A DNA stretch of 64,000 nt, taken from contig JAKOON010000006.1 of the NCBI GenBank assembly GCA_022577435.1, positions 11,327,001 through 11,391,000 on the forward strand. The letters are read 5' to 3'. The DNA is from Embiotoca jacksoni (lineage: Eukaryota; Chordata; Actinopteri; Embiotocidae). Each line of letters opens with the position of its first letter. Position 1 is the first letter of the stretch. Shown here one piece after another: positions 38,295-49,673 of this stretch. The notes beneath the pieces were generated by a model. That model had not been told where the DNA came from. It made no database searches and was given only the letters and a program-made list of their open reading frames with translations. A program made the position numbers and the translations under genes.

Positions 38295-38954
38295 GAAGAA
38301 GAAAAAAAGAAAAGAAAAAAAGACAAAAATCACATGCCAAGTCTTAGAAACTCAGTGGCTTACCTTTATAGTACCAGTGATACAAAACCATAAACACTAT
38401 CACAGGGATATAAAATGTGCCCCATGTTTGGTTTTGCAATGGGAGGAGTGAGGGTGTGTCTCCTGCATTTGTAGAGCTGCTGTGCATTTATGTCTGTTTT
38501 TGTCTCTGCCATTTGAGTACCTGTGCTAACAACTGCACAGCTCAGGATTTAGCTCGTTAGGCTTGGTCCTAATTTGTGGTCATACATGTCAGTGCGATGA
38601 GTGGTATACCTGGCAGTCTGCAGCATCATGACTGTGTTTTCTCCCTCGTAAGTGCAGGTCGGGGTGAAGTCGACGTAAATGTCGGGCAAGGCACTGCTTC
38701 GAGAGTAACCGTGGCCACCACATGACATGCGGCACACTTCGATGGCGGAGTTAGTTTCCCATGTGGTGAAGGCCTTCAGACCCGCAGACAGGGCATGGAG
38801 CTGTAGATTGGAGGGAAAAGAGGCTGAAAATAGCTTCCTACAAGCATAAACACTGGGCAAAATGTGATGTTTATTTAGTTTGACTGTGCAAAAACTCAAT
38901 ACTATTTTTTATAGATTAGATTTCAGCTCGACTTTAAACCCATAAATTCATCCT

Positions 38955-38993
<39 letters not shown>

Positions 38994-41571
38994 AGCATTC
39001 TAATCACAAAATGTAATTTTAGTTTTAATGAGATCACCGTACACTGACTGCATATACATAACTCATAGCGCTGTGAATTTTCCTTTTTATTCATCCTTTT
39101 GTTTTCTAGTTGAGCACGGACTTTGTGTTTGTGACAGAGGTTTTTACAGGGCGACCCGAACGCCTAAGTGGTTTGGGTCCATAGCAAGGCCGAACTCTCA
39201 GTTCAGCTCATGGCTAGCTGCACCTTTGCTTCATGTCAATCCACTGGTTACACTCATTTCCTGTCGAGTTCTACTACAACTACCATAAAAACAAATCTCA
39301 AGAAATTGAAAAAGTTAATTATACATTCAAACAGATTGAGAATTATAACTGCCGGTAGGTAGTTATAATAAAGTAACTACCTACCTACCTACCTGCCACA
39401 ACAAAATGGCACTATCAATTGGAAGTAGTAAAGACCGTGTAGCACAGACCACACAGACCAAGAGACTGAAGCCTGTGTAGGCAGTATATAGAAGCACAGT
39501 AACCTGCCAAGCTGTGTCTGCTTTCACACTGACAGACCAATATGGATATCATTGAACAATCTAAATTATTAAATCAGTGTTTGCTGGTACCATAAACTTT
39601 GTTGTCTTGTGTCTCCCTAAAAAATGGTTTAGAAGATTGACACTTGTCTACATCTTAGTCAATAAACATGCGTCATCTTCAGTCAGGCAATCATCATTAA
39701 GAATACATCACATCCTACATTTGGATGCGTGGTCAGTACCTCAGGCAGCTCACTGAAGTTGCCCTCGTTGATGTCTCCTGTGATGCGGTGGTAGGTCTGC
39801 TTCATATACTGGCCAACAAAAGTGAAGCCATAGGCCATGGCCAGCAGAGGGAACAGCTTGTACTGCTGCGTCTGGTAATCGAGGATCTGAGGCTCTGGCT
39901 CTCTGTGAAACACAAACACACAGGTTTTAGTTTTTGTTGTCTTATAAAAATGCTGCTATCCATTGATAAATAAGCATCTGGTAAGAGATCAAATCATTCG
40001 AAAACCAGCATTATTTAAATTTTTTGTTGACATTATGTTGATATTTCTGCAATTTATGACACTGACCAGGGAGACTATCGTAAATTTAATGTGCCGAGTA
40101 CTCCGTTAGAGTTTACCTGTCCAGATGTTGTGAATATTAAGATCCTAGTTGACATATATTCACTTTTCTGTAATTTACCTCACATACTACATATAAATGA
40201 TCTGGTCTGTATGGTCCATAATGGTTCCTATTTTTGTACTAAACATTATGTTCTTGGGAAATAATATACTGTCCCCAGTAGTACAAACTAAAATCTAGTT
40301 TTGAGTCCTACCACGTGGTTGTAGAAGCACAACCATAAGCATATGTTTGTTTTTACATGGTACTTCTGGATTATGTGACATTTGTGCAACAGTTGAAGTG
40401 ATTTTATGGACTCAACAGTACTGACTGACCCCGCCCGGATTTCAGACTGGTGACGAACAGAACTGTAGCGGATGGCGATGATGCAGGCCTTGGCGAGGGC
40501 CCTGGCTGACTCGCCTACGATCATGGAGCGGATGAACACCATAGTGCCATAGGTCAGCTTGGCACTTGGTGGCTTCGCATAGGTTCCATCTGGCGCCACC
40601 TAGTGGAGAGACAGAGTCAGACACTGAGGATGGAGGTGCTTCAGGAGCTCAAGATTCACTGTAAAAGCAATTTACTGGGTGTAACTACACTGGCAGCAAT
40701 CCTTTCACAAAATAAGTCAAATTTCAGAAAACAACTATGTAACCAAATTTAAAACTTTCTTAAATTCATCTGACCGCAGTAAACCAATTCTGTTTTAAAG
40801 TAGCTACTCATATTGTCACATCACCTTGGCATATTTCATCAGCATGTTCTCCCGGGGGATTCGCACATTCTCTAATTTCAGGAAGCCATTGTCAACTTCG
40901 CTGAAGCCAAACTTAGGGCCGATGTCTCCAACTACAATACCTAAGAGAGGCGGAGAAAAAGAGACGGTAAGCTGGAGTGTGATAAAATAAGACATGCATA
41001 CTGTATCCAGGGAGACATGACAGACTGTGGTTACCTGGGAGGGGTTCATGAGTGTCCATATCACGGATGGGTACAATGAAGGCATGCAGACCATGGCAGT
41101 TTCCAAGACTATAAAGCTGGGCTAAAACTATGGCATGATTTGAGGTCTTTCCAACTGTTAAAAAAAGAGAGAGAGAGTGAGGGGGTTAAACTAGTTTTTT
41201 CTGAATGTCTATCAGGTTCTCTCTGCCTGACAGCACTACAACATATTTACAGAAATTCTATTAACTAGTCTCATTATTACATTCCTCAGTAAATGTTCAC
41301 AGAAATGTTGATGCTGTGCAAAAAAAAATATATACTTACGTCCTCCGGGCCACCATTTGATGGAGGTGACAGTGGGACTGTTGAGGACAAACTCCTGTGT
41401 GGCTGGGTCATATGTGGCTGTGGTCTCCAGCCCTCTGAGGTGAGTGCCTACAGTGAGACAACATTCAGTGTCAAAGCCACCCAAACACACAGAGCTGACC
41501 ACTAACATTAACTGACATGATCAAACTGAAGATTAATCAATCAGAATAAAATAATACTTGCACATCAATCA

Positions 41572-41603
<32 letters not shown>

Positions 41604-44600
41604 CAGAACAAAATCTATTTTAGCCCTGGACAGTTTGAACTAACCATAAATTGGTATCTGATCTCATTTCAATTAAAAATAAAATGGATTAAGCCACTTC
41701 AAAGAGTCTCAACATAAAGGACTTAAACAGTGTAGCTTGTAGGTGTTTGACAGATCTTAATAGATAATGATAATAATCATAATTTATTTTGAGGAAAATA
41801 AATTTGTGCCCCGTCTATAGCATGTCATTTAAACAACTTTGCATCTAGTTGCACCGGTCTGCAGCCAAAGACGGGCCCCAATCCATGTTTAAAAAACAAA
41901 CAATAAAAGAGGATTAGTAAACACTAAAAAGGTTGCTAACATAGCAGGAGAAAGAGTGTGCCGGAGAGGGCTGTCAACAGCTAATGACCGACAATTGTAA
42001 CGGCGTGAACATGACACAGAAAAAACATTTTTGTACAAACAGACCTACCTTCACAGCTGTGGTCACCATTTCTTCTGGTTTTGAAAAGTAAAACTTTAAA
42101 CTTGTTCAGTGAGGCAACAATTAGTGTTCAGAGAAGTCAGTTTTAACATATTGTGAACAAAGTTGTGCTCACACAGCATATTTAACTGTATGGATGATTA
42201 CAATAGTTATGTTGGTTGCATTCTCATCATGGAGAGAAAATCTGCTTAACTGTGAATTCGTTTATGACCTTTGTGACATCTCGTGCAGCTTTACTCATGT
42301 CCAATACAAACAATAAGAAGGGTGTTAATCATATATGATTATTAACAATTAACCTTCTCAAACAATTATTAACAAAAGTTTAGTATACATACATAAATGA
42401 CAGCTCAACCAGTGCTGAATACAACATAACATTTGTGCATGAGAACAAATCAGAAAACTGAAAATGCGATCATTGCTGCACAATTTTTAGGTGTACCGAG
42501 AATGCAACCGAATAATTCCCGTTTGTTGACAGTTCAGTCTGTAAACACTGCCATTTTACCGTGGCCCATCTCAGTCTGAGCGTAGGTGCCGATGATCTGC
42601 AGGTTCCAGGAAGGCATGAAGAAACGGTCCATTTGCTCTGAGGTGGCCTGGTTGAGCAGTGTAGGCAGGAACATCCCCAGATGGAGATCCAAGGGCTCTG
42701 GCCTGTCGGGGTGCACACACCTTGGCCACGCAAGATAGGGGCAAACGGAAAGGCAAAGCAGGTGGTGATGTGAAAAGGCAAGATGAGAGATCAAAAGGGA
42801 ACCCATTTTATGAAAAGTTCAACCCAAAGTGCAGATGAGTAAGAGAATGATGCAATGATTTATCCACAGGAAGGATTGTGGGTGAGAATTGATATGGTTC
42901 AATTCAGGAAGTGTGGGAGGAGATAAAGACAGGATATGCAAGCAGGCAGTAAGGACAGAAGTGACAAAGACAAATTAAACACCTCATGAGCATGACATGC
43001 ATACTGGAATTGCTGATTTGATCACAAAGGTCAGAACTGATTTAAAACTCATTTCACTTCCATTTAAATTTGTCTTTGGTAGCCAACAATACATAACACC
43101 CTAACACTTATCAGGTATTTACAAGACTTAAGACATAAGCTGACCAAATCACAGCTTAATAGTTCTGTATGAAACACCTGGTTTCTCCTATAATTATTTA
43201 AACAAAGTGGTCACATGTAAAGTTCTTGTCGGTATTTTTCATTGTTTTCTAAACAATGAACTGAGAGTGATAGATAGTGAAAGTCAGCTGCAGCCTTGTA
43301 CAAGTGGTCAAGGGCACATAACTTCAATTCAAGGTGTTGTCGAGGATTCTGGCCCAGTGGTGGCCAAAACAAAAGCAAAACATGCATTAAATGGAGGGCA
43401 GTCAGTCCCAAACTTTCAGTGTAGCTTTGCACAGACAAATTACAAACTCACACGAACATCTACTTGGCTTTGTTACAAAAAGGCAACAAACAAAGCTGGC
43501 TTGGCCTACATTGTCTCAACACAGATTTGCCAGCCTCTCATATTACAAAGAGACATTAAGAGACCCCATTATAGTCTCAAGGACCACATATTTCTACAGC
43601 ACGAGACCACTTCTTTTGCCTTTGATGAAAGACTAGATGAAAAAGGACAAAAAAAATATTCTGACCAGTCTGAGGTTTCAGTTGCCTCTAATTTATACAG
43701 CAACTTAAGTTCTTCACCATTTCTGGTCACTCAAGATGTCAAGAGCCAAACCAAAGACAAACGAGACAATTAAGACTAAATTATTGATTAGAATTAATGT
43801 AAACTGAGCTCATCATTTGGATAAAGATTGAAAGCAATGAAGACATCACTTAAATTGCATATAAAAGGAGGAAAGACAGAGTAGTGAGTAGGAAAACATT
43901 AGAACTACCGGGTGTTGGTTGGACGAAACAAAACTATTTTATTTTAAGATAATACTAATCTTATGAGGTGTAAGGGGCAGCCAATAGTAAAACCACGTTA
44001 AAAAATAACATGGATAAACCCACAACAAGGCAGAAATTACCGTCTCCTGTTAGAACAACATGTAACGTAATCACAGTTGTCAGGACACACATGCATCTAC
44101 TTTGTATTTTCTACATGATTTGGATCTGTCAAACACGTACAAGAAATCTACATCGCTACTCTTTATACTTTTTATTGCAGATTTGTCCTTTTTTTGTTCC
44201 AAATATCATTTTGGTTAAACATTTAAAAACTCAAATGTGAATTTGTGCTATTTTAGCACAGCACAATGCAATCCTGTTCAAGGGCCTGAGGCAACAATCA
44301 AAAAAATAAGTTTATGGCTAACTGACCGTGACCCATCTCAGTTTGGGCATACGTGCCCACGGCCTGGTAGGACTCTGCCAGAGGCAACCATTTCCTGGCC
44401 TGCTGCTCGTCACACTGGCTGTACAGGGTCGGGAGGAACATGACAAAGTGCAGCCCCATGGCCTCAAGCTGGTTGCCCCTGGCTATACTAGGTGAAGGAA
44501 AGGTGCAGGATACACAACTGAAGTTCAGATTCACTGTTAGACATTAGACAACTGCTTTATGTGCTGATTCACTGTTATGGATGCCCTGAGAGACTGTGAC

Positions 44601-46655
44601 ATAATGGCTGAAGTCCAAGGTAATCTCCTGCATACAATTATGTGAGCTGTTTGGAGATTGATACTTATCATTTATTGTTGTCTGAATATTCATTCAGCCG
44701 TTTGAACAACTAACTAAGTCTGCAAGAACAAAGCACACTGAAAGTTTGAATGAAATCTCAATAAAAAAAAAAGTTGCTTTTGTGTCAAAGTGCAAGTTTA
44801 CACAGTACATGTCTAACGACTAAAACCATTTTAAGAACATCTGTAGACTGTAAACTAACATTTGTTTGATACTGTCAACAAAACAAAGACATGGTTCATG
44901 AAGGTGGCCCTTCTTGGATTGAGACATAATTACATTACAGTGCACTGTACAACAAGAAAAAAGCCACAAGCTTGCGTACACTGTGACATGTTATTATCGT
45001 GGATGAACTTTGCTCCACAGTATTTGTTTGCTGCACAGCCGTACAGACAGGCACAGATTGTTGATCTGGTTACAGTGTATATTAACTATTTATCCAAAGT
45101 CAAATTCAACTGACATTTTGTATGTTGTATAGTCACCTGAAATGTATAGACCATCCTATTGCTTAGCTGTCAGTCACATGACCGTAACATGGTAATGGTT
45201 GATCCACCAAATGGGACCAATTTGTGGAAAAAGATTGATCAAATGTAATATTACAATGGAAAGAAATGTCCCTTTAATGTGTGAATGACTCACATTATCC
45301 ATTTTAATTTGTTATTCTTTTGATACTCCTCAGTCTGCAAATGTGAGAGAAAGACACTTTATAAGACTAACAGTGCATTTGATTGTGGGTGTGGGTTGTT
45401 CTCCCTCAGACTTGTCTGTTTTCTGTATGCAAGAGTTAACTGTGAGGTTATTTTACCACATACTTCTTGTAGTAGTAGATCTCCTCTGGGTCAGCGATGC
45501 CATACTCTCTGAGCTTCAGGATCATTTGAGCACTTTTTCTAACAGCCTGGTCATAGCGTTCACTGCGGGACAGGAAGTTTGGGTCCATCTCCCTAAAGTC
45601 GGGGTCGCTGAAAACCAGTGACTCTACAGTGGAGAGTGGAAATTGAATCAGAAACCATACATCCATTCATTACCTAAGCAACGCCACTTCAATAGCTTCA
45701 ATAGAGGGGGTGGATCCTATGAAGTTTCTGAACTGAATACATAATATACAGTATGCATTCACTGCCAGTCTAAAAATTAAAGCCTTCATTTGCTCTTTGA
45801 ACCAGGATTGTCTCTTCTGGGAAGAAGTCTCAAGCTCAGCAGATCTTTAGGATTTCTGATGGATGCACCTTTTATTGTTAATATCAATCAGTGGTTTCTG
45901 ACCTTAAGATGAGACGTTATTTCATTTATCTGAAGAATGGCCAACAGAATGTAAAAATTACAAATACATGAAAGCTGATTTCAGAATATATGCACGCGTG
46001 AAAAAGCTTATACTAAGACGATAAATTATATACACACACACACACACACACACACATATGCATTTGCACTGGGGGAAAAAAAAAAAAATCTTCCTTTGTG
46101 CAGATATGCAAATAAACATGGTCTGTAATTTACATATCACCATTTGACTTGACGGTACCTTACTAAAGATACCTCGTGTGTACAGGTGCCTAAATTACGA
46201 CGTCCAACAACTGTGACGATGTTTGGTAAACGCCACTGAAGCCGAATTTACCTCTGGAATATGCCAAATCCCCAAAACATATCTAACTTTAGAAATACCA
46301 TGTAAAAAGGTACGATACGTGCAAAAGTTTTCTAAATAACATAACAAAATGTGGTACAATACCGGACACTGGATGTTACCTGGTGCTAACGCCCCCTTAG
46401 CTAAGAGCTGGTGAGAGCTTTGTCGGGTTTAATGTTCACTCCTTTTTTTTTCTTCACAAGCTCTTTCTAAGCAAATATCGTTACATTTGGTTAAAAGTGT
46501 CGAGAGTAAAGAGCACAATAAGACGAGGAAGACATTTCAAACTCACCAATTTCTCGTCTTCTTTTGGTCATTTCTGGGCCCCCGTCCAGAATATTAGTCA
46601 TTTTATCGACGTCAAACGTGGCGCTTTTGCGCTCTTTCAGAATATCAGGATTCAT
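34402..46655 (-). CDS. acox1: Peroxisomal acyl-coenzyme A oxidase 1 (14 coding exons, one with an alternative)
   Basis: Acox1 is an FAD enzyme that oxidises acyl-CoA to trans-2-enoyl-CoA with release of H2O2, the first step of peroxisomal beta-oxidation. Exons in transcript order: 46655-46547, 45623-45464, 44487-44327 (or 42720-42560), 41447-41340, 41154-41035, 40940-40825, 40599-40430, 39902-39740, 38800-38610, 37233-37054, 36301-36196, 35779-35636, 35134-34928, 34452-34402. With either third exon the total is 1986 bases, 661 residues, equal to the human enzyme. Visible landmarks: MNPDILKERK start, GTYAQTEMGHG at the flavin and substrate site, THLRGLETTATYDP, and CTYEGENTV with the catalytic Glu at residue 421 by my count. 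The C-terminus is SKL, a type 1 peroxisomal targeting signal. All junctions keep phase. It shares a short upstream region with ten1. Confidence 0.98.
36020..36041. repeat. A tract (22 bases)
   Basis: An A run in the acox1 intron between exons 36196-36301 and 35636-35779. No element body is recognised. Confidence 0.88.
36304..36344. repeat. (CA)n microsatellite directly abutting an acox1 acceptor
   Basis: About 20 CA units. On the acox1 strand it reads (TG)n and ends TGTGTAG|T, where the AG at 36303-36302 is the acceptor of the 106-base exon 36301-36196. There is no other pyrimidine tract. Confidence 0.93.
37718..38186. mobile_element. hAT-like short non-autonomous element with 8-bp target duplication
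   Basis: Terminal inverted repeats start CAGGGGTGTCAAAC at 37718 and end GTTTGACACCCCTG at 38186. The 8-bp duplication TTCTAGTA flanks both sides (37710-37717 and 38187-38194). Subterminal CGGCCCGCC and GTGGCCCCTTAACT are typical of a widespread fish family. Its 469 bp hold no transposase. It sits in an acox1 intron. Confidence 0.93.
38270..38294. repeat. A tract (25 bases) followed by AAG repeats
   Basis: An A run followed by a purine-only AAGAAG stretch to about 38328, in an acox1 intron just beyond the hAT-like element. Confidence 0.88.
38959..38992. repeat. A tract (34 bases), longest in the window
   Basis: An uninterrupted A run in the acox1 intron upstream (in transcript sense) of exon 38800-38610. 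No body of an element is recognised. Confidence 0.9.
39354..39385. repeat. 12-bp perfect inverted repeat running into a CTAC microsatellite
   Basis: GGTAGGTAGTTA (39354-39365) pairs with TAACTACCTACC (39374-39385) around an 8-nt loop. The right arm continues as (CTAC)n to about 39394. It lies in an acox1 intron. Confidence 0.85.
41580..41602. repeat. A tract (about 23 bases)
   Basis: An A run in the acox1 intron between alternative exon 3b and the next constant exon (41447-41340). Confidence 0.85.
42560..42720 (-). CDS. acox1: acox1 alternative exon 3, downstream copy (type b)
   Basis: This is also 161 bases, in the same phases. It encodes CVHPDRPEPLDLHLGMFLPT ... GTYAQTEMGHG and closely resembles the mammalian isoform 1b segment as remembered. 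The acceptor CGTGGCCAAG has a weak pyrimidine tract, and the donor is GTAAAA. Including both copies (322 bases) would break the frame, so the two should be mutually exclusive. Confidence 0.9.
42721..44326. other. acox1 intron between the two alternative third exons
   Basis: This 1.6 kb spacer separates the two alternatives. It contains a 188-codon plus-strand open frame (43207-43773) without recognisable domains, discussed as a finding. No transposon ends were seen. Confidence 0.55.
44327..44487 (-). CDS. acox1: acox1 alternative exon 3, upstream copy (type a)
   Basis: This 161-base exon has acceptor TTCACCTAG and donor GTCAGT, and encodes IARGNQLEAMGLHFVMFLPT ... GTYAQTEMGHG. It enters in phase 2 and leaves in phase 1, exactly like the second copy at 42560-42720. 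From memory it corresponds to the mammalian exon used in isoform 1a (the ...VGLNYSMFIPTL form). Confidence 0.9.
46031..46057. repeat. (CA)n microsatellite
   Basis: About 13 CA units in the first acox1 intron, followed by an A-rich stretch (46076-46088). Confidence 0.9.
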
Positions 46656-46884
46656 GGCTCTGTATCGGGCTGGAAGCAAGAGTTACAGTGAAAATGTGGA
46701 AACCGAATACGTCCTATCACTTCTTATCCTCCTGTAACCTGACGGGACTCCTGAAACGGCCTCCTTCTAACGCGCAGCCGCAGAGGGGTGGAGGCTGACA
46801 GGTCATGTGACACATACCGCGGAAGTATCCGGCCTTCCCTGAAGTTCTCAACGTTTCACTTCATTCACGAGACTGTTTACCACG
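46656..46884. promoter_or_regulatory. Shared head-to-head promoter of acox1 and ten1
   Basis: Only 229 bases separate the acox1 ATG (minus) and the ten1 ATG (plus), so one region must serve both. It is more GC-rich than its flanks and has no TATA box. GTCATGTGAC (46802-46811) is an M-box-type E-box, the kind bound by MITF/TFEB proteins. GCGGAAGT (46819-46826) fits an ETS core. An AGGTCA nuclear-receptor half-site (46800-46805) overlaps the E-box. The sites are sequence matches; their use is inferred. Confidence 0.75.
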
Positions 46885-48443
46885 ATGCTTCCCTCACCTG
46901 CAGTTTATCATTTCCCATGGGAAGTGAATTCGGAGGCAATGCAGGAAGGAGAATCAGTGAGGACATTTGGCAGGTGGGTTTTGTTTCACAGCGTATCAGT
47001 TGTGATGCTCTGACTGGAAAACCACCTGTCTGTTTGTTTCATACAAGACAATCTTACATTTATGTCATCATAAAAAGTCGGGTGCGGCATGTCAAAGTCC
47101 AATATTTATTTTAGATTTGATCTGATGTGGGAATGAAAAACAATAATTATTATTTTTCAAGAAAGAGAACAGAAGTAGCCTACTACAAATTTGAAATAAC
47201 ACTTGGGTGTTTCATTAAAATTTTGCCTCCAAATGAAGATACAATCAGTTTTTGTCTATTTTCACAAATAGAATAAAGGTCTCACAAATCTAAAGCTCAG
47301 TTCAAACTGTCTAGTGTCTACTTGTTAGTCTAGTTCATATTTCAACAATATAGCAGAACTTAAGCAATATATATGTATATATTGTGTGCATGTGTGGTTT
47401 AAGCTCTGCAAACAGAACAAAAGTATTATTACATAAACAAACCACTAATCATTGACTAAAGTAATATAAATATGAGCATAAATTACGTGAGAACATGTAT
47501 AAATACTCCATGTACAAATGTTAAGAATACACCTCCAAAAAGAAAATGTAAAATATCAGATTTTATCATCCAGGCTTACATATTTAAACTTTCTCACCAC
47601 TTTACCTTGAAATTATTTGATCAATTTTCCAGACTTGTCTGCTACCTGCCTGAGGAATCCCGGGCTACACTGTCAGCTCAGCATGCCTCCAAAGAGCACC
47701 ACGTAATTGTCCGCACCTTGTTTGTGGAGCCTTTTAACCCCATAATTGGAGCCCAGTACATCGTTCTGGGTGAGACAGAACATGATCAGGGTAAGAGAAG
47801 ACTTTCTTTCCTCATGTATTTGTTTGGATTTTCAAACTGCAGATGTTTCTTGTCTTTCATATCAGTCAAAAGAAACAGACCGACAATCTGAAGGCTGGTT
47901 ATTACCAGATGTGCAAATATCACAATATATTATACCAATATGTATAGTGTGTCAGGAAGCTGTCACAGTGGCAGCAGTAGATAAGTAAGTAAAATGGTTT
48001 TGAAGACTATAATGTCCAAAAAAATGTTATAGGACAGTAAATTCACAGATGATAATTCACCATCACAGAATTTGGTGGAAAGATATGAACCATGAATCTA
48101 CTGTCAGCTTGTTCATATCTGGTATTAATCATTGAATGCTGTGTTTGTTTTCTCTTTACCTCTTGCCTCAAGGCCACTAATGTTTAAACGTCTGTGTTTG
48201 TTTGCCTCTATTTAAACTTAACTCCCTTAATTATTGTATTTAACTCCTGATCACTGGGCTCATCCTGTATCCGTTTGTCCTCGTCTTACAGGGGTTGGTG
48301 TGATGATCCGCGCCCGTGTGCTGAACTGTGTTGATGGTGTAAACGTTCCCCTTCTGCAGAAAGCCATCAGTGAACAGAGGAGCTTCCTCGAGGAGAAAGA
48401 GAGTAAACAGGGTCGTCCTGTAAAACCTGCAGATACAACCTGA
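46885..48443 (+). CDS. ten1: TEN1, CST telomere complex subunit (3 exons)
   Basis: Exons: 46885-46973, 47633-47790, 48292-48443, giving 132 residues. The start is MLPSPAVYHFPWEV, like the mammalian MLPKPGTYYLPWEV start. Exon 1 ends inside RTFGR with donor GTGGGT. Exon 2 reads LVCYLPEESRATL ... LFVEPFNPIIGAQYIVLGE. Exon 3 reads VGVMIRARVLNCVDGVNVPL and ends ADTT. These match the single OB fold of TEN1, which binds STN1 in the CTC1-STN1-TEN1 complex that helps DNA polymerase alpha fill in telomeric C strands. It is slightly longer than human TEN1 (123 residues) at the C-terminus. The longer open frame around exon 2 runs into both introns and is not the coding limit. Confidence 0.95.
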
Positions 48444-48650
48444 TCAGGGTCTTTATTGTTCTGGTTACTCAGGGCGCTCTTTGGTTGTCAGGGCTACAGC
48501 ATTGCCTCTTCAGCTGTTGCGCTGATGTGTGAACTCCATTGAACTTGACAACTGTTTGGTTCAGTGTAAAAGACACATGTTTACCTTTCTGTCTTGCCTA
48601 CCTCTGACCTTAACTGTTTTCTAGACTTTATCAGGGATTACTTTTTAATC

Positions 48651-49510
48651 ATTAAAGTCCCCGATTAGTGCACTGACATCTGGCTGTCAGATTCGGTCAT
48701 TGAAGAATTAATAGCAGATGTATTGGGTTCATGACTTATGAATATGGTGCATCTTCAGCCCTGTCTGTCAGTGCTGAGACATCTGATGTTAGATGTTTTC
48801 TGTGCTGCCTTTTTATTACGTGGACATTACTAGTCTTAACCATCATCTTGATGTAACTTCGGGTTTGATATCATTCAAAAATGTGTTTTGCCAGACAATA
48901 CGTGTATTATATGGGTCAAGCATAATATAATGTAATATGGATGAAAATTAACTGTGGATATTTTATACTATCTTTAAAATGAAAAGGCAGCAAACTGTAT
49001 ATCCGCAGGTTTTGGACTGTTGAAAAAATAACTAAAGATTTTTTGGGGGTATTTTAGGATAATGTAACAATCATTTTCCAGTGTTTTCCTGATATTTCAG
49101 ATCAGTCGGTAACTGCAGCCCCAATGTGTTTGAAAATCCTAAACAGTGAGAGCACTCCTTGCATATTCATTTCAATTACTTTCTGAAACTGAGAGGTGAG
49201 AATATCAACTAACTGAAAAGAAAAAAGGCTAAATAGCATACTAGTGTAATATTTATTAGTTTGTCATCTGTGTATTCATCATGTGACCCCTCAGATTTAT
49301 CCTAGCACCTTCTTTGGTGGCCCCGATCCACCGGTTGGGAACTGTTATATTACAGGACGGTGCATCGTTGAAATAACATCCAGTGGTTAATGGCCTATAG
49401 TGGCAAACAGTATGTTCTTGTAAACTGAGTGGAGTGGTAATCTTTGTTTGTCATTTGATATCAGTGTTGGAACACACCCTCTTCTTCCTGACACACTTGT
49501 GGTGAATAAA
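48651..49510 (+). promoter_or_regulatory. ten1: Candidate poly(A) signals of ten1
   Basis: ATTAAA at 48651-48656 lies about 210 bases after the stop, and AATAAA at 49505-49510 lies about 1.06 kb after it. Either could end the transcript; the first fits a short 3' untranslated region. The region between holds no open frame of note. Confidence 0.4.
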
Positions 49511-49673
49511 ATAGCAAGCTGGGGGAAAAGAAAAGAAAAGAGTGTGTCTTAACTATGTTCTTAGTATCTAACCTTATATTACTTTTCTCAAAAGGTTGAA
49601 AAAATGTCTGGTGAACCTGGTTGTGTGTATTATTTTGATGACTCGATTCTCTTTCTTATAATTTACATTTATT
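49252..49673 (-). promoter_or_regulatory. evpl: Candidate poly(A) signals of evpl
   Basis: On the minus strand AATAAA occurs at 49673-49668 (about 0.4 kb after the evpl stop) and again at 49257-49252. The first is nearest to the stop and within 170 bases of the ten1 AATAAA on the other strand, so the two genes converge closely. Confidence 0.4.

Noticed and set aside
46780..46830. PPAR response element in the acox1 promoter
   Set aside because: Only one good half-site (AGGTCA) is present. The neighbouring GGCTGA matches the consensus at half its positions, so a DR1 cannot be claimed.
47472..47891. 139-codon frame as the ten1 coding unit
   Set aside because: Only 47633-47790 matches TEN1. The rest reads into introns beyond clear AG and GT borders.
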